A stretch of 64,000 nt of DNA, from positions 1-64,000 of the forward strand of contig FMBT01000507.1 in the NCBI GenBank assembly GCA_900095095.1, read 5' to 3'. The position numbers were made by a program, and so were the translations under genes. This document shows positions 44,614-55,059 of the stretch, in pieces. Under the pieces are notes generated by a model. It made no database searches and was not told the DNA's origin. It worked only from the letters and a program-made list of their open reading frames with translations. Positions within the stretch are counted from its first letter, which is position 1. Every line of letters starts with the position of its first letter. This stretch comes from Fragilariopsis cylindrus CCMP1102 (Eukaryota > Bacillariophyta > Bacillariophyceae > Bacillariales > Bacillariaceae).

Positions 44614-47454
44614 TCTGTACGTAGTATTTTGTTTGTTTATTTGGTGTGTACTGTATGTCTGTATTCACTGGGGTTGTGATGTACAGTACTGTATGTAATG
44701 ATTTTTAATGTGATGTGACGGGATGTGATGTGATGGATGTGATGGGATGTGTCAGATTGCTTTAACGAAGATTGAGATGAAAAATTATTGTTCGAATTAG
44801 GAATGTCCGGGTGTTAACACGGGCGGGTGGGAGAACCAATTTATTTAAGTTTTTTTGAATAAAATAATAATGTACAAGTACGAGCGTGAGCCTCTGGCGG
44901 CAAATTCAAATCGATCCTACCTGCCTCCTCATACCTAACGTACTAGTACAGTAAGTAAGTACTAGTCTCTACTTCGCTCGCCGCTTACAACCCTACTTAA
45001 ATAATGCATTTGCTTTTGAAAGGAAGTAAAAGGAAATTTTTGAGAGAGTGACAGAGGAGGGAGGTGGAGGGTAGGGAGAGAAAGAGATAGTGCATTATCT
45101 TTACCTTGTACATACCTGTAGTAGGTTCTACATAGCATAGATGTCTAGTACTATTTTCTTCTAGCTACTAGTAAATAGTAGCTCCCTACCCAATTGAGTG
45201 GGATCTTTTCTACTTCTATGTCTGCTTAGTACAATATACCATTGTAGGACGTAAATAAGCATGTAGTGCAGCCATTTATTCTCATACTAACAATTATGGT
45301 AGTATATATTAAATAAGCGTAACATCGCCTTCTACCGAGAAACATTATGTCTAGAAGAGTGGGACGGATTGTCTTCTTTGAAAGTAGTATTACTCATAAT
45401 ACAATTAATTTCTGATTTAGTTTCTCCTCCAGCTTTCCTGCTCATCATTAGGCAGATCATGCAGTTATCATATTTGATTGAGTGCGCATTTGTATGATCT
45501 TCATTTTTTCCTTTCTTCCAAAGCAAAGCTGAATCTTGACTGGCTGTGGAGGTTGGGAGGTTGTGATTCTTGCTCCATGAAAGGATTTTAAGGAGACAGT
45601 TATTGTTGGTTAGACAGTTGTTTGGGTTCTAGCAGGTGAGAATCAAAATTTGTCCACCATAATTTCTATTATCACAAACTGAATTGAGAAGTACAGTATG
45701 CTTCCTTTTTTGAGTAACAACATCACATAAAACACGAGAATGCAAATAAAGTATAAACAAACACCTACCTACTGAATCAAAATCTTGCTTGATGATATAT
45801 GGCTGACTATGCAGACTATGTGATAATTGTGGAAGAAGGACTGGTCTGGCTACTAAGCGTGTTTGGACCTATTGAAGTTTTTAATTTGAGTCTCATGAAC
45901 TCACGCAGGGCAAGTTTCCCAACACTTGTTTATTCTCTTTTTTTTTGCCATTGTTACACTCAACAAAAACACCATAATTAATAGCCAACAAAAATGAGCA
46001 ACCTGGGATTGAACCCGTTGAGGGAGTACAAACAAAAAATCCAAGGACTGTTATTAGACAAGTTACAGCCGGTTGAAGACAATGCATACACCAAAAGCTA
46101 TCATAATCTTTAAATGCAAAGGTAGTTGAACAAGTAGTATCTTGACAATAACAATTTATAAATCAGCATTGTCTAAGCTTCACAAGATCAATGTTATGAG
46201 TAGTTCACAAGATCAATGTTATGAGTGGTGGAACTTACTCCAACATTATCATTAAACTGCACCAACAAAACAGAAGTGAGGTAATTTCATATTATAGATT
46301 TTGTGTAGTAGTTGAATAGGAATGGGGTGCACACATACCTACAAAGTGCGCACAAAATAACCAGTTATTCAACAAAACTTGAAACAATGTGTGACCACCT
46401 CCCTTATGAACCATCAGCCCTCCAAAACTACTAGTAGACACATGAAACATCATCATCTAGTTACACCCACCAACAAAAACAGGAGTGGGTGTGTTCACGC
46501 GGTTCTTGATATGCTTATGGAACTCAATGCGCAATCTACCTTGCAACAAAGGAAAATTCTTTTAAATAATTATATTAAGAGTTGAAATGGAAAATTGTTC
46601 ACATCCTCATGACAACGGGAATATATTGAATTGAACCTCCATGGATATTCATCTATTTAACAAAAGCTTATAAGATGAAATATAGATTTATATACATACA
46701 CGCTTAGTAGGGGGGAAAATTCGGTTGAATGTGGTCATTTGGGGAAAATTGTATGAGGTTATATATCGGTGGCAGGCGAATTTCAAATTGCCACAAGAGG
46801 TGCATAACAGAGGAAAATTAAAAATCAAATAACAGAGTAATAGATAAACTAGTACAACAGTTGTCTCTATAAGTATTATATTAGTTAATGCTATAATTTT
46901 TATTGTTATTAGTATATTAAGAGAGGGCCCATTTTCAAAGAGTATGTTGGATGTGTTTTCTCGGAAAATCCGGTCATGTGTGTCTTTTTCTAGAAGAGAG
47001 TTTATGTAGTTGAAAAATTGTTTAAGCGTCCCAATATTTATATTTTGTTCTATAAGTTTGTATAAACAGATCTATATCCATGGATTGTCATGTGTTAATA
47101 GGGAATTTTCCACCTATTACTGCATAGGTGCGCCATAAACAACTTTTCAGCTTTGGGTGTTGTATTGAATCTTTTGGGAATTGATTTGGTATGGTGGTAT
47201 GTCAACCACACAATACTACCTAGCCCACGCATTAAGTTGGAATCTGTAGATTTGTGTGGGATAGGTGATGTAGAAGGTTTGAGGAGCCACCATACATAAA
47301 AAATTCCTACAAAAAATGGTACTCTACTGCATTCCTCGCGTTGTAGGTCTGTGCACAGATGGGATTTCGTAACACAGTTGGCTGTCCCAAACCACATTGA
47401 GCCGGAATACGCCAGTGAAGTAAATTCATATTATATTTTTATGCAGTGATTCAC
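44614..47454. other. Accessory stretch without a supported gene
   Basis: 2.8 kb. A GATGT/GATGG satellite lies at about 44708-44752. Near 45985-46075 a tRNA-like B-box (GGGTTCAATCCC on the minus strand) is present. Short open frames such as 45332-45526 and 47095-47397 (minus) have no recognisable domain but could be worn transposon sequence. Codon-like structure is weak throughout. Confidence 0.4.
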
Positions 47455-48104
47455 TAACCAGCACAGTACATATATAACTTATTATTCAAAAGCTGCCGCT
47501 TTGCTCCTCTACATCTTAGAAAGATGAAAGTCAACAGTCGGCCCGCCTATTATTCTACATTATGGTACTGTCATTACATTGGTTCATAATCTCCAAATTT
47601 GTCATCAATCTTCTGCTTCTCTATTTCTGTTACTGTCTTTGCTCTACTAGTTGATCTTTTCTTTCCTAGTTTGGTGTACAATTTCGATATCATGTGATTC
47701 ATTTTATACTTCTTTTTCTTTGCTTGTATTACTCTACTTGATGACCTTATCTTTCCTAGGCGTTTGAATACATTTGTCAGAGGATTGTTGAAGTATTTCT
47801 TTGTTTTCATTCGTTGTGGTAATTTCCGTGACACTTTTGTTTTTGCTGGTTTGGTTTTCGTATAGTGTCTCCATATTGGTTTGCTGTTTTCCTTTGCTAG
47901 TTCCTTTACTCTCTTCATGCTATGATATATGACTCGCCTCCATCTGTTTATCCACTTTTTCAATTGTTGATTTGTATCATCCAATCTTGTTGCTAGTGGT
48001 TCGTTGTATATCTTTAATTCGTCTTCTGGCAGTACCATTTCTTTCAGTGTATATAGATGGGTGATTTTCTTGGTGAGTGAATCATATTAACCAGCACAGT
48101 ACAT
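47455..48104. repeat. 17-bp direct repeats flanking a 616-bp segment
   Basis: TAACCAGCACAGTACAT occurs exactly at 47455-47471 and again at 48088-48104, same orientation, enclosing the minus-strand open frame at 47574-48038. This could be an insertion with a long duplication, a segmental duplication, or repeats used in recombination. Confidence 0.8.
47574..48038 (-). CDS. Hypothetical basic protein, probably a fragment
   Basis: A frame of 154 residues beginning MVLPEDELKIYNEP. It continues open upstream to about 48084 without a stop (TKKITHLYTLKE), so the true start or an exon junction lies further up. It is strongly basic (many Lys/Arg), with WINRWRRVIYHSMKRVKELA, then IWRHYTKTKPAKTKVSRKLP and two similar blocks (FKRLGKIRSSSRV and YTKLGKKRSTSRA). 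No catalytic motif is visible. It could be part of a transposon or plasmid-derived protein, but I do not recognise it. Confidence 0.35.
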   Translation of the reverse strand: MVLPEDELKIYNEPLATRLDDTNQQLKKWINRWRRVIYHSMKRVKELAKENSKPIWRHYTKTKPAKTKVSRKLPQRMKTKKYFNNPLTNVFKRLGKIRSSSRVIQAKKKKYKMNHMISKLYTKLGKKRSTSRAKTVTEIEKQKIDDKFGDYEPM

Positions 48105-49366
48105 TGGGGATATAGATTGGGGGGAAAGGGTGGTGATGACTGGAATATAATTAGAGTATTGATAGAGAGGAAAATGTAACTTTGATATTTATTATAGTGT
48201 GTATATTATTATTATTACTATATCCTGTTGTTTATCTTCTTATTTCTTGCTTTGCACTTGCAGTTAGAAGATACTTCTACAATGGCAACATCAATGATGG
48301 AATCAGAATCAGAATCAGAACTAGAACTAGAACTAGAACCAGAACCAACAGAAACAGGATAAGAATCAGAATTTGCGTTGGGTTCAGGTCCGAGCTCAGA
48401 ATTGGACTTAGGCTCATCAGTAGGTGGGGTTGCAGTGGTATGTGCATCATCAGATTTAGGACTGGGAATATTTGTCTTGTTCGATTCGTCCTTGACCAAT
48501 TCACCAACAGAGAGTCCAACACAGGTATGTAACTATGATAGAAAGTGTGCAGAGAGAAGCATGTTCTTGGGAGGACCAGAGACTGCACCAACAGATATAA
48601 CTCCACCGCCAACAACTTGTACTGTGCAATTAGAACCAGTTGGAGAAGATGCTTGAGGACCAGCTGCTTCAATAACAATTGCAGCCGGTTTAGCACCAGC
48701 AGCAGGAAGGTTAATAGGATTTCGGTAATGGCGCCGCATGGCATACGGCGCCACTTTTTGGTTTCCCCCTAAAATGGGACTTAGCGCCCCATTCTGAGGC
48801 CATATACCCCCTTTCATAGGCACGCGCTTTCTTATGAAGATAAAATACGCTCCGATCGCTTTGTATGGGCCGCGACTACGCTGTAATAGGCCCGTAAAAA
48901 ATAATTATTGGTCTCCAAAGGTGCGACGTGGGGTGGTGTCAACCAAAAAGAAGAACGGGCGGATAATCTTTATGATTTTTTTTTTTTTTTAATAAGGGAA
49001 GAAAATTGCTCCTTGAAAACACAAAAATAAAAAATGTATTATTTAATAATTAAATACTAGTCTAAAAATCGAAGTTCCAGTCGTCGAAGTTCCAGTTGTC
49101 GATGCTCAAATTTTCTTGGGCTATAATAATCCGGTACTGTAACAGGGGATACTGTACTCACTTATCATTATTATCAGCAACGTTAACTGCAGAAAAGAAA
49201 GAAAAGAAAAGTCAACCGAAATACGGTACTGACACAACACATAATCCTAACAACTTCATACGGCAATCTTCCCACCAAGCATAGAGTGCAAAAGCGGAGT
49301 GAATAGGAGTGCGTCGCAGGAATAGAGAGAGAGTTCAATTGTCAAGAATTAACGAAACGAAACAAA
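48105..49366. other. Ambiguous coding-like stretch and intergenic sequence
   Basis: At 48218-48823 both strands have long open frames. Minus reads Pro/Gly/Ser-rich (NCTVQVVGGGVISVGAVSGPP, then an acidic Ser tail). Plus reads ELELELEPEPTETG and SPTESPT. Codon structure does not let me choose a strand. At 48720-48900 GC content rises and a hairpin is present (see separate entry). 48955-49366 is AT-rich and is the presumed promoter of the GPCR gene. Confidence 0.35.
48729..48753. other. GC-rich hairpin (8-bp arms, 9-nt loop)
   Basis: TGGCGCCG (48729-48736) pairs with CGGCGCCA (48746-48753) across a 9-nt loop. It sits in a locally GC-rich patch unlike the AT-rich surroundings. Confidence 0.7.
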
Positions 49367-52300
49367 ATGATGATGTCTACCGCCCCTCCTAGATCTAGTA
49401 TAACATATCATCATGAATACCACCGTGATGGCCGTAGCCGAGGTCGTTGTCGTGGTGGCCGACATCTTAGAATTATCGTAGTTTGTTTCATTGCACTCCT
49501 ATTCTCGATTCAAACGAGCATGGGGACTGCTCAAGACTTGTCAACTAATACTAATATGTCTCTTTCCAGTATCGATATGTGTTCTGATTCTAGTTATAAC
49601 ATGTCAACGTATGGACCCGATGATATCCTTGAACCATGTATTCTATACGATATTCGTGATATTATTGTCGGTGCTGATTCTGCTGCTGCTCGTGATCCCC
49701 AACAAACAGCTCTAGATCTAGAACTTTCGTTGATGAATGTGCCAACTATTTCTGCAATGATTGCAGCGACGACATCAACGGATACTACTACTAATAGTGA
49801 TGGTGTCGGTACAAGTGAAAGTCGAAGTGATAATGACGACGACAATACAAGTACATCAGAAATAACATTGGTACAGATAACACCATCAAAATGTAATAAT
49901 CATCGCGATGGAGCTGTTACAGCTGTTAAATTACTGAATGCTAATAATGACGGTAATGGTACATCCATCGGATACAACCGTGACAAGCACAACTACATCA
50001 AATTCCGTCTTATATCAATTGTTGGGGGGAATGCAAAAATATTGGTAGTGATGCCTACAGTGAAATTCATAGTATATTATTGGATTCAGTACTGGAAACA
50101 ATTAATAATGCGCATTATATATTGGGTAGTTGTTCATCTGCAGCAGCTGCTGATAAACCAATTGCACTCAAACATAGTAAGGTTGTTATATCACAAGTTG
50201 GTCCACCTGGTTTTTATATGGATGTTGTTACAAATCCATATGTATTTGGTATACATGTTAATAGTGATACGTATCCATTACCTGCACTCCAAACATTATT
50301 ATTTCATTTGAATTCTATTAATGAAAAAACATCGAATCAACAAGTTAGAGTGGTATATCGTGATAAATCTGAATTCTTTTATTCAACATGTAAATCAGTT
50401 ATTGATGTTGCAACATCGCAAGGTTTTGATGTAACTGATATTATGTATGATCCTGATGGTATTACTGGAGATGAGGATAATGAGGATGGTATCCCCAATA
50501 GTCAAAATATTCCTTTCCTTGAGGGTCTTGCCGATCGTCTTTGTCCACCATCAATAGATTATATAGAAGGACAAGAACAAAAATATCTCCTGCAATATTT
50601 GCGTGCGTAAAGGATGGCGAAGCTGATGCTATCCTATCTAAGATTCGTTTAAATGGTTGTCGTCCATCTCTTTCGTGGTTTACAACTGCAACATGGGCAT
50701 GGGCAAATAACAATCCTGATGTAATTCCATACTTCCAGGGCGGGGGACAATGGCATAAAAACTTTGCATATTCGGATCAATTTTTTGATACTGGACAGGA
50801 TGTATTAGATTATGGACTCGAACATTTGGATATGCTGGTAATTATGATCATGTTGTTTCATACGCCATACCAAATCTAATTGCAGATTATATTGGATCAT
50901 TTTTTAGAATTGACGACTATCCAGACGTCGACAATGCATTCTTAAATAATTACGAAGGATTGCGACGTGCATTAATAAATTTCAATGCACATACAATTTT
51001 TGGCCTATTGCTTCAACGAGTATCAACGAAACAGTGGACGAGGTGCCGCCGGTATGCAATGGATAGAACCAAGTGCAAGTATTTCATTAGCCAACGATAA
51101 AATAGTTCTGAGGAGGGCGCCAATAAGACAGCGACATACGAGGAAGAAGTAGACCGGAATTTGTACTTGATGTATGTCACCACTCGATCAGGCTGATGCA
51201 GCTATCGTTATTCCATCGCCTAGTGCTTCTCTGTGCGTACCTGGATATTATGTCAATCCAATCATTGATTGAGATCGACCTGCACTTCTCGGAAACAAGT
51301 GCTCCTCGTGTCCTATCAACACATACATGGCGGTAGAAAATGAATATATGCAATGTGTTGCATGCCCGATAGGAAGCAGTACCATGGATAAAAGTGGAGC
51401 GACCTACTGTGTTCAGGAGAGTCCAAATCTAATCCCAACTGGATTAAAAGTTTTGGGGTATCTATTCGTAATTGTTAGTTGGTCTTTAGCAATCGGTTAT
51501 ATTATATGGATGATTATTCATAGGGAGGACTCTGTGGTAAAAATCGGACAACCAGAATTCTTACTCTTTATTTGCGTTGGGGCAATCATGTCTACCTCGG
51601 CAATTATTCCGCTTACCCTTGCTGACACTAATGTTGGGGAAGATTCATATGCGGCAGCGTCAAGAAGTTGTCAAGCTATTCCGTTCTTCTATTCTCTCGG
51701 TTGGGTTCTAATGTATTCCTCGATAACGGCTAAATCGTATCGATTAACAAAGGTTGCAGCTGCAGCTAGTCGCTTTTCGAGGAAAAAGGTTACCGCGAAA
51801 GAAATGTACAAAATAATTGTTGCATTTATGGTACTAGATCTTATTGTTCTAATTGCCTGGCAGGTTGTTGATCCACTTATGTACGTTCGGAGTGAAGTAA
51901 CAAAGAGTGTCGATGATGATTCTGGTGTTGTAACTATCGAAACAGTCGGACAATGTGCAAGTACTTCGATGTGGTATTTCCTAGGTCCCATTATTGGAAT
52001 CCATGTTTGTCTGATGGTAATTACCAACGTATTGCTTTGGCAGGTTAAAAACATGAGTGACAGGTACCAGGAACAAAAATACGTTGCTCTTGCGTCACTA
52101 TATATTTGCGAGTTACTACTTCTTGGTATACCGATTCTAATCGCGGTCCAAGGTTCTGCAGTCGCTCGGTATACTGTCATCGCAGGAGTTATCTTCCTTA
52201 CAGACACGGGTGTACTATCACTCATTTTTATACCAAAAATCAAATTTCAGAACGAAGGCCTTCCAGAAGGGATGTCTGTAGTGCAAAGTATGAATATTCG

Positions 52301-52580
52301 ATCAAGCGTGCAAATGAAAGCAAGTCGTAATCTTGGAAAGTACAGTGGTGCCGAGATTAGTGAAAATAAAAGTTCTACCGACTTTACCAGACACATGAGC
52401 AAGAACGGAAGCTCAGGTAGACTATTCGGCTCGATGAGTTTTAGTGCCGTCGATGAAATCAGTGACGAAAATGTAGCAAAGAACATAAACTCTACTACTT
52501 TCGATGGGGTCAATGAGGTGGAAGATAGTAGTGATAAGGATGTTGAGCAGCCATCGACGGGGAAAATCATAAGTTGTTGA
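49367..52580 (+). CDS. Class C (GABA-B-like) G-protein-coupled receptor, ectodomain frame-broken
   Basis: Class C GPCRs join an extracellular Venus-flytrap ligand domain, a Cys-rich linker and seven membrane helices. The N-terminus at 49367 has a signal/anchor helix (IIVVCFIALLFSIQTSMG). Ligand-domain segments are visible in several frames: CNNHRDGAVTAVKLLNA, ECKNIGSDAYSEIHSILLDS, KVVISQVGPPGF, the CRPSLSWFTTATWAW segment, and AGNYDHVVSYAIPNLIADYI. Then come CSSCPINTYM and CVACPIGSST (Cys-rich linker), and from 51327 an intact 417-residue frame with seven helices (GLKVLGYLFVIVSWSLAIGYI through VIAGVIFLTDTGVLSLIFI) and a Ser-rich cytoplasmic tail. At least five one-base shifts are needed between about 50025 and 51300, for instance in a G6 run near 50023. 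The family is firm, the ligand unknown. Confidence 0.75.
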
Positions 52581-53796
52581 AAGAAGTTTTACGCTTGATC
52601 ATAATAAGAAGTGGGGAAAATTATCAATACCCTGCTACTTAGTCAAGTATCGAAGCTCATACTCTGGATTCTGTAGAAATGTGTAGATTTATACTAATAT
52701 ATAAGGTAAGAATTTTGTATATACAAATTGAAAACTAGTAGAATTTTAAAACTATATAATGCAGTCTGTAGTACCACATCATAAAAATTTGGGTTTATTC
52801 ATTCCATGTCTTTGCTTTAATTGATTGAGTTCTCTATTGAAAATTCAAAATCACAGAACAAGATAAAACAAATCTCTCTAATATCTCATACACAAACTGC
52901 ACCTTCACCCATATCATCACCCTCTCACTTCCTCTAGTACTGCACGAAAGGTGTCACAACCACCCACCCACACATTAGAGCTCACTAGTTTACAATGTAA
53001 TTCATTCACTTCACATACGCTAGATGATCTCATGCACACTACCACTGCTGCACCCATACCATTATATACACCAATTTCTCTTCAGAACTAGCACACCAAC
53101 TACAGTGCCACCCATAGATCACTCTCATCATAATCTTCTGATATCATCATGGGGCCAGCTGCCTCTCTCTTTTGAAGTCATAGAATGAAACCATAATACT
53201 AACAAATCTAATGATTTATAACAAATGCACAACAATCAATGCGCATTGTTTTACTAGTGAATATATACATGTGTAAATATAAAGAAGTGTATACATAGTA
53301 TATATACAATGCATTGAGTCTTTTTTGAACTACTTATATCAACTCAAGTTGCTTGAGTGTACAATGATAATTCTGTAGCAGTCAAGGGCCATGCACACTA
53401 TTTTAATCGAATGAATCAAATGAATGAATTTCAGGGACAAAAAGGAGGAATGTTTGACAAACAAGGGAACACCGTGTTCCCTTGTTTCAGGTTATGCTGC
53501 CCCCAATATGAAGAGCTCCCCTAAATAAAAATTTATCTCTAAAACTAGCGGGGAGGACATGATCATGCTCACATTTCAAATAATCGTGCAGGAATCAGTC
53601 AGTAAAGTCGAAAGAGAAAATCATGGAGCGATGAGCAAGAATCTACTAGGAATAATCTAAGGAAAACTTCATTGTAATTGCATGCCATCAGTACTACAAT
53701 CCAATCCATGATAAGTTCGAAAACCAACCTAGAAGAAAAGAAAAATAGGTTTGCAAAAACACACACACACCACACACCACACACGAAGGACTTACA
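52581..53796. other. Intergenic region with palindrome and CA repeats
   Basis: 1.2 kb without a supported gene. It is AT-rich with ATATAC words (53250-53310), a perfect palindrome at 53459-53487, and a CA/ACACC microsatellite at 53757-53785 just upstream of the next start. Confidence 0.5.
53459..53487. repeat. Perfect palindrome, 14-bp arms with one central base
   Basis: AAACAAGGGAACAC (53459-53472), C (53473), GTGTTCCCTTGTTT (53474-53487). The arms are exact reverse complements. It lies in a gene-free region. Confidence 0.9.
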
Positions 53797-54956
53797 ATGG
53801 AAAAGACAACAGCAGGATCTGATGATGATCCAATAATTACCACACTGGATCGGAATTGTGCTGCATTTGTGCGTGATATTTTATTTCCATTACGTCGAGA
53901 TTGGGGTAGTGGTCATAATCATCGTCAGCATAGTACGATCCATCCAGCATTATATGCCTTAGATCGATTACGTACCGATTTAATTGAGAAACGTAATACA
54001 ACTATGTCCTATTCTGGTATATTTCCTCGTGGTGTATTGTTGGTACCGAACAAAACGAGTAGTACAACAACAATGGCAGCAGCACTGTTGATAATAATAA
54101 TCATAATAACAACCATGGCAGTATGGAATGGAATGGACAACCGACTATTGTGGAATCCACAGTCGAAGTTATTCCTAATGTTTTATCCGTGAAGTGTGTA
54201 CGATGCGATGCATATATTAACAATAATACTAGCAGGAAGTACACACCATCCTCCGCCAATAATAGCAAAGCTTTCATGCGTCAGATAAGAATGACACCAG
54301 AATCAACAGGAGGAGGAGGAGGAGTACAGCATGAACTAGTGGTGTGTAGTGATCGTATTTTACAAAATGATTATTATCGTCAATTCGGTGGGAAGTGGGA
54401 ATGATGAGTCGTTATTGAAGGAACAACCACAACAGCGTCGTGAAGATATGCCAATTCAATCTACTAGAGCTATTGAAGAAACTTTGATACGTGAAATAAC
54501 TAAATTAAAAGTAAACACTGATGATGAGAATAATAAACAGCGAGTAGTAATACTAATGATGTATTGACTTATTCTCATTATCATCAAATAGATCAGCATC
54601 GCCATCATCGCCATCATCAATGTGTGACGAGTATGCAAAAGTTGAACTAATGGCGGCAAAGGTATCCGAATGATGTTATTACGAAATCAAAAAGAAACAC
54701 GGATGGGATCCGCATTAAAACCATCCTCATTATTCTTCTTTTCAATGTTACCGACAGGGATACAACATAATTTTGTCCATCGTTGTATCCAATCGTAGCA
54801 ATTAAATATACAACAGATGCTGTGAATGTCTTTAATAGTGAACAACAACAAAAATCAAATTTGAACGATTCGTATGCGAATGTCGTGCCTAAAGATGCAT
54901 CGAACGAGCTTGGAAGAACATCAATCCAATCCCAGTCAACAATAACAATACAATAA
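53797..54956 (+). CDS. ATP23/M76 metalloprotease-like protein, frame-broken, HExxH not seen
   Basis: ATP23 is a mitochondrial intermembrane-space metalloprotease and chaperone for ATP synthase assembly; its animal relative is XRCC6BP1/KUB3. Fragments in three frames follow the family order: a start MEKTTAGSDDDPI with NCAAFVRDILFPLRRDWG; LSVKCVRCDAYI (Cys pair); QHELVVCSDRIL; AIEETLIREITKLKVNTDD at the place of the usual HELxH helix; MAAKVSE followed by CYYEI (the conserved AA...EC segment); and GIQHNFVHRCIQS with DAVNVFNSE at the C-terminus. At least five frame shifts are needed (about 54070, 54383, 54560, 54665, 54800). The active-site helix reads REITK, without the two metal-binding histidines. 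Either a divergent non-catalytic paralogue or a decayed gene. Confidence 0.55.
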
Positions 54957-55059
54957 CAGATAAATCTCTATTTTAAAAAAAGTTGAATTATCTGAACGCA
55001 CAACCCAAAATTTCTGAGGTTTTTTTTATAGTATTTTTTCTGTCCATTATAGAAATCTT

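Noticed and set aside
47095-47397. 100-codon minus-strand frame as a gene
   Set aside because: No recognisable domain and no continuation; could be worn transposon sequence but cannot be supported.
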